A stretch of DNA of 64,000 nt from Bacteroidota bacterium (GTDB lineage: Bacteria; Bacteroidota; Bacteroidia; Chitinophagales; Chitinophagaceae): assembly GCA_018268135.1 (NCBI GenBank), contig JAFDXD010000140.1, positions 1-64,000 of the forward strand, in the 5' to 3' direction. The translations under genes were made by a program, and so were the position numbers. Below are positions 9,069 through 16,392 of the stretch, one piece after another. Below the pieces are notes generated by a model. It did not search any database. It worked only from the letters and a program-made list of their open reading frames with translations, and was not told the origin of the DNA. Positions within the stretch are counted from its first letter, which is position 1, and every line of letters begins with the position of its first letter.

Positions 9069-10196
9069 ATGCAAAAACAATCAATAAATATTTACTTTCC
9101 TAATTTAAATGGGCTTAGGTTCATAGCGGCACTATTTGTTTTTGTTTGCCATGTAGAAGCTGTTAAGGGTAATTTCAATTTGCCCAGCCGCATCAACGAA
9201 CACTTCTTCCTTATCATAGGAAAGCTTGGTGTAGTGATGTTCTTTGTTTTAAGTGGTTTTCTTATTACTTATCTTTTATTATCCGAACTAAAAGAAACAA
9301 ATACAATTGCAGTAAAAAAATTCTATTTGCGGCGAATATTAAGAATATGGCCTCTCTATTTTCTTATAGTGTTTTTCTCTTTATTTCTTGCGCCGAGGCT
9401 GGCTTTTTTTCAACTACCCAATATTGAATCAGCGTTAAATACTAATAGTCTTGTATCAGTTGGGTTGCTGTTTATTTTTATGTTGCCAAACTATGTTTAT
9501 GCAATAATGGGAACAGTACCTTATGCCGCACAAAACTGGTCTATCGGAACAGAAGAACAATTCTACCTGCTTTGGCCTGTACTGATAAAAAAAGTAAAAA
9601 ATAAACCAGTACTTTTTGGAAGTGTATTTATTTTATACAGTATGGTCAAATTGATATTGATTTATTTACAACATCAGTCCATGTTATTTAAAACACTCTT
9701 AGACTTTTGGTATTATTTTAATATTGATTGCATGGCATTAGGAGCAATGGGGGCATATCTTGTGATTGCAAAAAAAGACTGGCTTCTTAGGCTTATATAT
9801 TCAATTCCATTTCAAATAGCGATATACTTAACGATTGTACTGCTCATAGGGTTCAGTATTGAATTCAGGTATATGCATTTTGAGATATACGGTGCATTAT
9901 TTGCTTGCGCAATTATAAACCTTGCAACGAATAAAAAAAATTTACTCAGTCTTGAAAACCCTGTATTTAATTATTTGGGTAAGATTTCTTATGGGATTTA
10001 TATGTATCACTTCATTGCCCTTACCATTGCAATACGGGTATTGATTTATTTCGATTTTATGAATGACACTGCTTTATATCTGCTAGGGTTCATTTTGACG
10101 ATTGCCTTATCTTCTCTGTCATATTACTATTTCGAATCTTTCTTTTTGAAATTCAAACAAAGGTTTTCTCTTTTTTCAGGTAAAAGAAATATTTAA
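9069..10196 (+). CDS. Acyltransferase-3 family O-acyltransferase (OafA/YrhL-like)
   Basis: A 375-residue integral membrane enzyme with about ten helices. It begins with the family signature FPNLNGLRFIAALFVFVCH, whose final His is the proposed catalytic residue, and continues with FFVLSGFLITYLL and the FYLRRILRIWPLYFL block. Near the end FNYLGKISYGIYMYHF matches the usual last conserved motif. Such proteins move acyl groups, often acetyl, across the membrane to lipopolysaccharide, peptidoglycan or exopolysaccharide. The frame could begin at GTG 9057, two bases after the previous stop, but ATG 9069 lines up better with the family. The acceptor is unknown. Confidence 0.85.
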   Translation: MQKQSINIYFPNLNGLRFIAALFVFVCHVEAVKGNFNLPSRINEHFFLIIGKLGVVMFFVLSGFLITYLLLSELKETNTIAVKKFYLRRILRIWPLYFLIVFFSLFLAPRLAFFQLPNIESALNTNSLVSVGLLFIFMLPNYVYAIMGTVPYAAQNWSIGTEEQFYLLWPVLIKKVKNKPVLFGSVFILYSMVKLILIYLQHQSMLFKTLLDFWYYFNIDCMALGAMGAYLVIAKKDWLLRLIYSIPFQIAIYLTIVLLIGFSIEFRYMHFEIYGALFACAIINLATNKKNLLSLENPVFNYLGKISYGIYMYHFIALTIAIRVLIYFDFMNDTALYLLGFILTIALSSLSYYYFESFFLKFKQRFSLFSGKRNI

Positions 10197-10222
10197 GTGA
10201 TTTATGAGAAATGATGCAACAT

Positions 10223-10810
10223 TTATTTCAATCTTGAAATCCTGTTCACATATTTTCCTATCATGTCAAATTCAATATTTACAGTATCGTTTATTTTTAG
10301 ATATCGCATATTGGTATGCTCAAAAGTGTAGGGAACTATGGCAACGGAAAATGTAGAAGCAGTAATATTGAAAATAGTGAGGCTAATACCATTTAAAGTA
10401 ATGGAACCTTTTTCAATAATTAGAGTTGAAAATTTTTTGTCTATTTCAAATTGATATTCCCAACTACCCAATTTGTCCAATATACCAATACAAATGGCAG
10501 TAGTATCTACATGGCCTTGTACAATATGCCCGTCTAATCGCCCATTTAGTTGCATACAGCGCTCTAAATTTACAATAGCGCCGGTTTGCCAATAGGTAAG
10601 GTTAGTTTTTTCTAAAGTTTCCTTAATAGCAGTAACCTTGTGGCATTGCCCTTCAATGGCTTCTACGGTTAAGCATACTCCATTATGGCTAAGGCTTTGG
10701 TCGGGCTTTAACTCATTATATAATGAAGAACTTACCCAATAGCTGCAATTGCCTCCATGCCGCTCTATTTTTTCAATTTTTCCCGTTGTTTCTATAATTC
10801 CAGTAAACAT
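10223..10810 (-). CDS. ribE: Riboflavin synthase, alpha subunit
   Basis: Cytosolic enzyme that dismutates two 6,7-dimethyl-8-ribityllumazine molecules into riboflavin and a pyrimidinedione. The 195 residues show the internal duplication of the family: the first lumazine-binding barrel starts MFTGIIETTGKIEKIE and contains SHNGVCLTVEAI and the hinge RLDGHIVQGHVD (about 94-105); the second contains KGSITLNGISLTI (about 134-146), the counterpart of the first. No other rib gene is adjacent and I saw no FMN riboswitch in front of it, so it appears as an isolated gene convergent with the acyltransferase gene. Confidence 0.96.
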   Translation of the reverse strand: MFTGIIETTGKIEKIERHGGNCSYWVSSSLYNELKPDQSLSHNGVCLTVEAIEGQCHKVTAIKETLEKTNLTYWQTGAIVNLERCMQLNGRLDGHIVQGHVDTTAICIGILDKLGSWEYQFEIDKKFSTLIIEKGSITLNGISLTIFNITASTFSVAIVPYTFEHTNMRYLKINDTVNIEFDMIGKYVNRISRLK

Positions 10811-10864
10811 TTTTCAAATTTCGGTATTTTGTTAATCAATATTTCTTTTTTTAAATAAAACTAT

Positions 10865-10872
10865 TATCTTTG
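10865..10872 (+). promoter_or_regulatory. Bacteroidetes -7 promoter element for rpsU
   Basis: TATCTTTG fits the phylum's TAnnTTTG. A transcript starting a few bases downstream would open with a 6-bp hairpin (TAACTG 10879-10884 with CAGTTA 10891-10896) ahead of the ribosome-binding site. Confidence 0.7.
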
Positions 10873-10910
10873 CGCCCCTAACTGGTAATGCAGTTATTAT
10901 TATTTCACTT

Positions 10911-10918
10911 AAAGGAGG
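10911..10918 (+). promoter_or_regulatory. Strong Shine-Dalgarno sequence of rpsU
   Basis: AAAGGAGG lies 9 bases before the ATG at 10928, a near-perfect complement to the 16S rRNA 3' end. No other gene in this window has a comparable site at a proper distance, which agrees with the known disuse of Shine-Dalgarno pairing in Bacteroidetes and with the reported exception of rpsU. Confidence 0.9.
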
Positions 10919-10927
10919 TATTTACTA

Positions 10928-11125
10928 ATGTTAATTATTGATTCAAAAGATTGCGAAAACATTGACAAGGCGCTTAAAAAGTATAAAAAGAAATTTGAGA
11001 AAAGCCGCACATTATTGCAATTAAGAGAAAGACAGGCTTTTACAAAGCCTTCTGTAAGGCGCCGTACTGAAGTATTGAAAGCTGTGTACAAGCAGCAAAT
11101 GGCTACGGGCAAATTCGATAAATAA
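10928..11125 (+). CDS. rpsU: 30S ribosomal protein S21
   Basis: 65-residue basic protein of the 30S platform. The start MLIIDSKDCENIDKALKKYKKKFEK and the arginine-rich RERQAFTKPSVRRRTEVLKAVYKQQ match bS21. In Bacteroidetes, structural work on Flavobacterium ribosomes showed that bS21 with bS6 and bS18 holds the 16S anti-Shine-Dalgarno tail out of action. The strong AAAGGAGG in front of this gene would therefore be read mainly by ribosomes lacking S21, giving feedback control; that link is known for relatives and inferred here. The gene has its own promoter and a terminator that ends right at the next gene's start. Confidence 0.95.
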   Translation: MLIIDSKDCENIDKALKKYKKKFEKSRTLLQLRERQAFTKPSVRRRTEVLKAVYKQQMATGKFDK

Positions 11126-11158
11126 TACTTAAATAATTACTACCAGCAAAATAGTAAA

Positions 11159-11199
11159 CTGATGGCCGGTTATGCATAACTTTGGCCATCAGTTTTTTT
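11159..11199 (+). terminator. Intrinsic terminator of rpsU
   Basis: CTGATGGCC (11159-11167) pairs perfectly with GGCCATCAG (11184-11192), loop of 16 bases, followed by seven T residues. The T tract ends one base before the ATG of the recombinase gene. Confidence 0.88.
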
Positions 11200-12102
11200 A
11201 TGCCCCTTACTCACCAGGTACATATTGAGCCATTTCTCCAATATTTAAAGTATCAAAAGAGGTATAGCCGTCATACCATCCTTTCTTATCAAAATGATTT
11301 AGACAGTTTTTTACAATTTATTTTAGCTAATTATACCCCCGATAGTTTAGCAGAAATAAAACCGGCATTTATCAGAAGCTGGCTGGCATTGCTTAGAGAA
11401 AATAAACTGTCTGCCAAAACCATCAATCGAAAAATATCAGCGCTCAAATCTTATTTTAAATATCAGCTAAGGCAGCAGGCAATTTCTGTAAGCCCAATGG
11501 CCACCATTGTATCTCCCAAAAATGCCAAAAAACTCCCGCAGTTTGTAGATCAAAATGATATCAGAAGCTTATTTGCCCATGTAACTTTTGCCGAAGGCTT
11601 TGTAGGAAAAACTGAAGAACTGATATTGAAAATACTATATTATACAGGCATTAGAAAAGCAGAGCTGATACAGCTTAAAGAGCATAATATTGATGGCGGC
11701 AATGCTACTATAAAAGTATTGGGCAAGGGAAATAAGGAAAGAATTATTCCCATAAACAGTGAGTTGCTGAAAGATATACAGCAATATATTCACTTAAAAA
11801 AAGATAACCTGCCGGCCCCCGGTAATGATAGCCTGCTGCTGAGTATTAAGGGCAAAATGCTGGATCCTAAATATGTATATAATGTAGTAAAAAAATACCT
11901 TACCCTTATTACCAGCATTCAAAAGAAAAGCCCACATATACTTCGCCATAGTTTTGCAACACACCTTACCAATAATGGAGCAGAGCTAAATGCTGTAAAA
12001 GAACTATTGGGTCATAGCAGCCTTGCAGCTACCCAAATTTATACTCATAATAACATCGAAAAATTAAAAGATATCTATAAAAAAGCTCATCCAAAGGCCT
12101 AA
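11200..12102 (+). CDS. Tyrosine recombinase XerC/XerD family
   Basis: 300-residue site-specific recombinase of the type that resolves chromosome dimers at dif. The N-terminal SAM-like core-binding domain (about 5-90, with HTILSYQNDLDSFLQF and KTINRKISALKSYFKYQ) is followed by the catalytic domain: the first Arg in YYTGIRKAELIQL, the Lys in KVLGKGNKERIIPI, the HxxR box HILRHSFATHL, the His in ELLGHSSLAATQ and the nucleophile Tyr in IYTH, all present. The frame could open at TTG 11182, but that codon lies inside the rpsU terminator stem; ATG 11200 directly after the T tract is chosen. Which of XerC or XerD it is cannot be decided from sequence alone. Confidence 0.92.
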   Translation: MPLTHQVHIEPFLQYLKYQKRYSRHTILSYQNDLDSFLQFILANYTPDSLAEIKPAFIRSWLALLRENKLSAKTINRKISALKSYFKYQLRQQAISVSPMATIVSPKNAKKLPQFVDQNDIRSLFAHVTFAEGFVGKTEELILKILYYTGIRKAELIQLKEHNIDGGNATIKVLGKGNKERIIPINSELLKDIQQYIHLKKDNLPAPGNDSLLLSIKGKMLDPKYVYNVVKKYLTLITSIQKKSPHILRHSFATHLTNNGAELNAVKELLGHSSLAATQIYTHNNIEKLKDIYKKAHPKA

Positions 12103-12279
12103 ATTTATTTAACTGTTATTTTTCTGCCATTTATATAATTTTATTTTGAAAACATCGTTTGAACAAGTAACTTCATTACTCAAATTATCTGTGAAATTTT
12201 TTATTAAATTCTAAGAAATCGCCTATGCTTCCATAACTACATTATTCTAATTTTTGTTATTCATTTAAAATTGAAAATT

Positions 12280-12579
12280 ATGAACGTAAACATTCAAACA
12301 GTGCATTTTGATGCAGATTCTAAATTGTTAATTTACATCGAGAAAAAAATAGCGAAACTCACGCAGTTTCATGACCGAATAACCAAAGTGGATGTATATC
12401 TTAAGTTGGATAATATTGTACATAACATCAAAGACAAAATTGCTGAAATAAAAGTGTCCATCCCGAGGCACGAATTTTTTGTAAAACAATCATCCAAGTC
12501 TTTTGAAGAAAGTTTTGATGAAGCCTTAGACGCACTTATCAATCAAATAAAACGCAAAAAAGAAAGGCAGGCCGCCTGA
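12280..12579 (+). CDS. hpf: Ribosome hibernation-promoting factor (short HPF/RaiA family)
   Basis: A 99-residue protein, MNVNIQTVHFDADSKLLIYIEKK at the start and SIPRHEFFVKQSSKSFEESFDEALDALINQIKRKKER at the end, matching the short form of the S30AE fold that occupies the mRNA and tRNA channel of idle 30S subunits. It lacks the extra C-terminal dimerisation domain of long HPF. The frame could start at TTG 12271; ATG 12280 is preferred. It lies between the recombinase and the tRNA-tuf cluster, a common order in Bacteroidetes, and is closed by a strong terminator. Confidence 0.92.
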   Translation: MNVNIQTVHFDADSKLLIYIEKKIAKLTQFHDRITKVDVYLKLDNIVHNIKDKIAEIKVSIPRHEFFVKQSSKSFEESFDEALDALINQIKRKKERQAA

Positions 12580-12606
12580 TTTTACTATATTTTTTTAAGC
12601 AACATA

Positions 12607-12632
12607 CCCTGCACCAAAATGCAGGGTTTTTT
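12607..12632 (+). terminator. Intrinsic terminator of hpf
   Basis: CCCTGCA (12607-12613) pairs with TGCAGGG (12620-12626) across a 6-base loop, followed by six T residues. Confidence 0.88.
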
Positions 12633-12704
12633 ATTGTTTATAACCGGTTAAAAAAATCCTTTAAAAAAATCTTTTACAAAGTTTTTCTATTAATCATTTT
12701 CACT

Positions 12705-12712
12705 TACCTTTG
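12705..12712 (+). promoter_or_regulatory. -7 promoter element for the tRNA-tuf transcript
   Basis: TACCTTTG fits TAnnTTTG and lies about 68 bases before tRNA-Thr, after the hpf terminator. It is the only good match between hpf and tuf, so the four tRNAs and tuf are probably one transcript. Confidence 0.65.
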
Positions 12713-12780
12713 CCTTCCCAAAAAAAAGAGTGCATTCGTATGGGCAGTTTTGAGGGTAGTTCTTTTGATATTTTATATTT

Positions 12781-12853
12781 GCCGAAATAGCTCAGTTGGT
12801 AGAGCAACTGATTTGTAATCAGTAGGTCGCTGGTTCGACTCCAGTTTTCGGCT
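12781..12853 (+). tRNA. tRNA-Thr (anticodon TGT)
   Basis: 73-base cloverleaf: acceptor GCCGAAA pairs with TTTCGGC, anticodon stem ACTGA/TCAGT encloses TTTGTAA with anticodon TGT, and the T loop is TTCGACT. Discriminator T; no encoded CCA. It is the first of four tRNAs in front of tuf. Confidence 0.97.
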
Positions 12854-12863
12854 CACTTCTTTT

Positions 12864-12946
<83 letters not shown>

Positions 12947-12967
12947 CAGATTTTTTTTTGATTATTA

Positions 12968-13040
12968 GCGGAAGTAGCTCATTTGGTAGAGCGGTAGCCT
13001 TCCAAGCTTCAGGTGGCCGGTTCGAGCCCGGTCTTCCGCT
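12968..13040 (+). tRNA. tRNA-Gly (anticodon TCC)
   Basis: 73-base cloverleaf: acceptor GCGGAAG pairs with CTTCCGC, and the anticodon loop CTTCCAA gives TCC. The anticodon stem GTAGC/GCTTC has a T-T mismatch at the second pair, which is unusual but tolerable. CCA not encoded. Confidence 0.95.
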
Positions 13041-13054
13041 CAGGTTTGAAAAAA

Positions 13055-13126
13055 GCCGTCGTAGCTCAGGGGTAGAGCACTTCCTTGGTAGGGAAGGGGT
13101 CATGAGTTCGATTCTCATTGATGGCT
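13055..13126 (+). tRNA. tRNA-Thr (anticodon GGT)
   Basis: 72-base cloverleaf: acceptor GCCGTCG pairs with TGATGGC (two G-T pairs), and anticodon stem CTTCC/GGAAG encloses TTGGTAG with anticodon GGT. CCA not encoded. It is the last tRNA before the tuf leader. Confidence 0.96.
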
Positions 13127-13325
13127 CAAAAAGTTCATTGATGTGTTAATCGTAACTCAGGTGTAGGAATATCCTGATAGTATTTCAGGAGCTATAACAG
13201 TTCGATAAACATTGTTGACACAACAAGTTCATTGACGTTTTAAAAACATAAAATTAAACATCAAGTCGTTGGTTTCAGACTCAAAATGAAAACCATTTTT
13301 CAAAACAAATACTAAAATAAAAACA
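13127..13325 (+). other. tuf leader with paired direct repeats
   Basis: 199 bases without a gene between the last tRNA and tuf. It contains AAGTTCATTGA twice (13131-13141 and 13225-13235) and a small hairpin, CCTGA (13173-13177) with TCAGG (13185-13189). The repeated box resembles short conserved blocks I recall from Bacteroidetes rRNA spacers, possibly processing or antitermination signals, but that likeness is from memory. No second promoter was recognised. Confidence 0.4.
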
Positions 13326-14513
13326 ATGGCAAAAGAATCATTCAAGAGGGATAAACCCCATCTTAACGTTGGTACCATCGGTCACGTGGATCATGGTAAA
13401 ACAACACTTACAGCCGCTATAACCGATGTTTTGTCAAAAAAAGGTTTAGCGGAGAAAAAAAATTATGACGATATCGATGGTGCTCCCGAAGAAAAAGAAA
13501 GGGGTATTACGATTAATACTGCTCACGTTGAGTACGCAACCGCTACTCGTCACTACGCTCACGTAGATTGTCCGGGTCACGCCGATTATGTTAAGAACAT
13601 GATTACTGGTGCTGCTCAAATGGATGGCGCTATACTGGTAGTAGCTGCTACAGATGGCCCAATGCCACAAACTAAAGAACACATCCTTTTGGCTCGCCAG
13701 GTAGGGGTGCCTCAGATAGTTGTATTTATGAACAAGGTTGACCTAGTTGATGATCCGGAACTATTAGAGTTAGTTGAAATGGAAATTCGTGAATTATTAA
13801 CTTCTTATGGCTTTGATGGAGATAATACTCCTATTATTCAAGGCTCTGCTACTGGCGCTCTTGCCGGTGAAGAAAAATGGGTTGCTAAAATTAGCGAACT
13901 AATGGATGCGGTAGATTCTTACATTCCATTACCACCAAGATTAGTTGACTTACCATTCCTAATGAGTGTGGAAGACGTATTCTCCATCACTGGTCGTGGT
14001 ACGGTTGCTACTGGTCGTATCGAAAGAGGACGTATCAAAGTTGGTGATCCAATTGAAATAGTTGGTTTAATGGAAAAACCATTATCATCTACTTGTACAG
14101 GTGTGGAAATGTTCAAAAAATTATTGGACGAAGGAGAAGCTGGAGATAATGCTGGTCTATTATTACGTGGTATTGAAAAAACTCAAATCCGTCGTGGTAT
14201 GGTACTTTGCAAACCAGGTTCTATCACTCCGCATACCGAATTTAAAGGCGAAGTTTATGTACTGAGCAAGGAAGAAGGTGGACGTCATACTCCATTCTTC
14301 AATAAATATCGTCCTCAGTTCTATTTCCGTACTACAGACGTAACTGGTGAAGTTACCCTTAACCCTGGTACTGAAATGGTAATGCCTGGTGATAATACTA
14401 GCTTAACTGTTAAGTTAATCCAGCCAATCGCAATGGAAAAAGGTTTGAAATTTGCCATTCGTGAAGGCGGACGTACAGTAGGTGCCGGTCAGGTTACAGA
14501 AATTATCAAGTAA
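13326..14513 (+). CDS. tuf: Elongation factor Tu
   Basis: 395-residue GTPase that brings aminoacyl-tRNA to the ribosome. G1 is [17 protein letters not shown] at about 16-32, the effector Thr is in [14 protein letters not shown]3 is [12 protein letters not shown], and G4 is NKVDLVDD. Domains 2 and 3 follow, with [21 protein letters not shown] and the final [18 protein letters not shown]. Full length with no unusual residues. It lies directly after tRNA Thr-Tyr-Gly-Thr, the same order as thrU-tyrU-glyT-thrT-tufB in Escherichia coli. Codon use is more GC-rich and regular than in the neighbours, as expected for a very highly expressed gene. Confidence 0.98.
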   Translation: MAKESFKRDKPHLNVGTIGHVDHGKTTLTAAITDVLSKKGLAEKKNYDDIDGAPEEKERGITINTAHVEYATATRHYAHVDCPGHADYVKNMITGAAQMDGAILVVAATDGPMPQTKEHILLARQVGVPQIVVFMNKVDLVDDPELLELVEMEIRELLTSYGFDGDNTPIIQGSATGALAGEEKWVAKISELMDAVDSYIPLPPRLVDLPFLMSVEDVFSITGRGTVATGRIERGRIKVGDPIEIVGLMEKPLSSTCTGVEMFKKLLDEGEAGDNAGLLLRGIEKTQIRRGMVLCKPGSITPHTEFKGEVYVLSKEEGGRHTPFFNKYRPQFYFRTTDVTGEVTLNPGTEMVMPGDNTSLTVKLIQPIAMEKGLKFAIREGGRTVGAGQVTEIIK

Positions 14514-14534
14514 GATCTGAAATAAGATAGTGTT

Positions 14535-14553
14535 AGCTTTTTAGCCAAAAGCT
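14535..14553 (+). terminator. Weak hairpin after tuf
   Basis: AGCTTTT (14535-14541) pairs with AAAAGCT (14547-14553) across a 5-base loop, 21 bases after the tuf stop. No good T tract follows, so termination is uncertain; it may instead be a 3'-end processing structure. Confidence 0.35.
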
Positions 14554-14574
14554 TTAAATCTATCTAAAATACAC

Positions 14575-14582
14575 TATCTTTG
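14575..14582 (+). promoter_or_regulatory. -7 promoter element for tRNA-Trp-secE-nusG
   Basis: TATCTTTG, an exact TAnnTTTG match, about 50 bases before tRNA-Trp. It is followed by an 11-bp inverted repeat at 14591-14601 and 14614-14624 that ends just before the tRNA. Confidence 0.65.
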
Positions 14583-14590
14583 ACATATTC

Positions 14591-14624
14591 TAAAAGCTAT
14601 TGGCAAACCTGCTAATAGCTTTTA
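14591..14624 (+). repeat. 11-bp inverted repeat in front of tRNA-Trp
   Basis: TAAAAGCTATT (14591-14601) and AATAGCTTTTA (14614-14624) are perfect complements across a 12-base loop. Placed between the promoter and the tRNA's 5' end, it could be an RNA hairpin in the tRNA precursor. The core AAAAGCT is the same as in the hairpin after tuf. Confidence 0.6.
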
Positions 14625-14632
14625 GCTTTAAT

Positions 14633-14703
14633 ACGGGCATGGTGCAACGGTAGCATACGGGTCTCCAAAACCTTTGATCTGGGTTCGAATCCTAGTGCCC
14701 GTG
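14633..14703 (+). tRNA. tRNA-Trp (anticodon CCA)
   Basis: 71-base cloverleaf: acceptor ACGGGCA pairs with TGCCCGT, anticodon loop CTCCAAA contains CCA, and the T loop is TTCGAAT. Discriminator G. The anticodon stem CGGGT/ACCTT has a weak outer pair. CCA is not encoded. It sits immediately before secE, as in other Bacteroidetes. Confidence 0.95.
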
Positions 14704-14790
14704 CAAAGAATACAATAAAGCTATTTCTAATGTAAATTTTTAACTTTATTGGATTGCAGAGCAAAAAACATTTAAAACATTATTATAACA

Positions 14791-14985
14791 ATGAATAAAT
14801 TCCTGGTATTTCTAAAAGACTCTTACAAAGAGATGATAGAAAAAGTAAGTTGGCCTAAATGGGATGAATTACAGCAATCTACTATGATTGTATTAGGCAG
14901 CACTTTATTTATCACTGCATTAGTATGGGTGATGGATTTAGTAGCTAATAATTCTATGAAATTTATTTACTCTTTATTTAAATAA
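14791..14985 (+). CDS. secE: Preprotein translocase subunit SecE
   Basis: 64-residue essential component of the SecYEG channel in the cytoplasmic membrane. It has the amphipathic helix FLKDSYKEMIEKVSWPKWDEL with the conserved VSWP turn, then a single membrane helix (about 31-52, STMIVLGSTLFITALVWVMDL). This is the short one-helix form usual outside gamma-proteobacteria. Position between tRNA-Trp and nusG supports the call, and nusG starts one base after its stop, so translation is probably coupled. Confidence 0.95.
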   Translation: MNKFLVFLKDSYKEMIEKVSWPKWDELQQSTMIVLGSTLFITALVWVMDLVANNSMKFIYSLFK

Positions 14986-14986
14986 A

Positions 14987-15583
14987 ATGGAAGAAACAGT
15001 ACAAGGTATTGAAAAGGCAGAGAAAGACAGCAGATGGTATGTGCTGAGGGTGGTAAGTGGCAAAGAGCGTAAAATAAAAGAATACCTCGATAAAGATATC
15101 GTACGCAATGGTTGGGAAAAAGTTATCAAACAAATTTTTTTACCGGTAGAAAAAGTGTACAAAGTATTGAATGGTAAAAAAGTAATGCGTGAAAGAAATT
15201 TTTACCCCGGCTATATTATGATGGAAGTGGCCGATGGAAAATTGAGCGACGACATCATTCAGCATGTAAGCAATATCAGCAATGTAATGCATTTTCTTAC
15301 TGATGGCAAAGGCTCTAAGGGAAATATCATTTCGCTTCGCAAAGCAGAGGTAAATAAAATGCTTGGCAAAGTAGATGAACTGAGCGATGTAGGCGGCGTA
15401 ACCATGAGCGAGCCATTTATTATTGGCGAAACCATCAAAATTATTGATGGGCCTTTCAATGATTTTAATGGTGTAATAGAAGAAGTAAGCGACGAAAAGA
15501 AAAAATTAAAAGTGCAGGTAAAGATTTTTGGACGTGCCACACCTGTAGAGCTTAGCTATATGCAGGTAGAAAAGATAGTTTAA
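14987..15583 (+). CDS. nusG: Transcription termination/antitermination protein NusG
   Basis: 198 residues. The NGN domain begins [20 protein letters not shown] and includes [10 protein letters not shown], the RNA polymerase clamp-binding surface; the C-terminal KOW domain is [20 protein letters not shown], which contacts ribosomal protein S10 or Rho. A short insertion separates the two. In most relatives nusG is followed by rplK-rplA-rplJ-rplL-rpoB; here a strong bidirectional terminator and an unrelated, broken lipoprotein gene follow. Confidence 0.96.
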   Translation: MEETVQGIEKAEKDSRWYVLRVVSGKERKIKEYLDKDIVRNGWEKVIKQIFLPVEKVYKVLNGKKVMRERNFYPGYIMMEVADGKLSDDIIQHVSNISNVMHFLTDGKGSKGNIISLRKAEVNKMLGKVDELSDVGGVTMSEPFIIGETIKIIDGPFNDFNGVIEEVSDEKKKLKVQVKIFGRATPVELSYMQVEKIV

Positions 15584-15588
15584 TCATA

Positions 15589-15622
15589 AAAAAAAGCCTC
15601 ATCCAAAAGATGAGGTTTTTTT
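15589..15622. terminator. Bidirectional intrinsic terminator between nusG and the lipoprotein pseudogene
   Basis: CCTCATC (15597-15603) pairs with GATGAGG (15609-15615), loop CAAAA, with seven T after it on the plus strand and a matching A run before it, which is a T tract for the minus-strand gene. Confidence 0.88.
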
Positions 15623-15645
15623 ATAAAGTTATTTTTACTTTCCTG

Positions 15646-16323
15646 TTATAAAATTACACTCGACTTTAAAATAGTTTTAGTGTCAGTGCTGCTAACAAGC
15701 CCCAGGTAATTGAGGTTAATTTTTATCGTATTTTGTATTAACCCTACTTTAGGAGCATAATAAGTTTGAATATCAGAAGTAAGAGCCGTTGCCGGCACTC
15801 CATCAACAGAAATACTGGATTGTACATGAATTACCTTGGTATAAGTTTTGCCATTTACCAAAAGATTTAACCCGGTTTCTACTATTTTATTTACTAATGT
15901 TACTTTAAGTGGTACATTCGAAATGGTAAGATTATAAGACTGCTACCAGCTAGTATTAAATCCGACATTGTCTTTTAAGTACAAAATTTCTTCTCTGCTT
16001 CCCCCTAATTCACCCGGCAGGGTTTGATATCTATAGTAATCACCGGCACTAATATTATAATATTCAGACCCATTAGTGCCACTATTTAAATATACATGAT
16101 AGCTTTTGGCATTAATGGTAGAATCTCGGTTGGTAGAAGTTAAAATGTAAGAAGAAGTAGTAGAAGCAGCATTATCTGTAGTTTCATAATTCCAGGTACT
16201 GCCTACTGTAGTGGTCATATACTTATCAGGTATTACAGGTGGCGGGGTATTGCCAGGGTTATTTTTACTGCACGAAACAGCCAAAATAAGTAGTAAAATG
16301 AGTGGGGTTAGTGATTTTTTCAT
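15646..16323 (-). pseudogene. Lipoprotein gene interrupted by an in-frame amber codon
   Basis: One continuous frame of 226 codons is broken only by TAG at 15943-15945. The first part (126 residues) has a clear lipoprotein signal, MKKSLTPLILLLILAVSCSKN, with Cys about 18, then a proline linker and a beta-rich domain. The frame continues after the stop with 98 more codons, QSYNLTISNVPLKVTLVNK and so on, to the natural TAA at 15646. The context reads TGG-TAG-CAG, so a single C to T change from CAG would explain it. Either a recent pseudogene or a base error; if translated, a truncated protein results. Similar lipoproteins of unknown function are common in the phylum. Confidence 0.8.
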
Positions 16324-16384
16324 AAAATTTATATTTTAATTCTCTAATATCGGTAATTTTTATCAATAATTAATTTTTTACTCT

Positions 16385-16392
16385 TATCTTTG
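16385..16392 (+). promoter_or_regulatory. -7 promoter element for the infA-rplQ operon
   Basis: TATCTTTG, an exact match, with only 13 bases to the infA ATG, so the leader must be very short. It shows that this operon has its own promoter rather than reading through from secY or map. Confidence 0.7.

Noticed and set aside
10811-10864. FMN riboswitch for riboflavin synthase
   Set aside because: The upstream region is too short and shows none of the conserved RFN blocks.
13380-13395. GTCACGTGG in tuf and GCACGTGC in hemA as possible parS sites
   Set aside because: Only the CACGTG core matches; flanking GTTn and nAAC are absent and both are in coding sequence.
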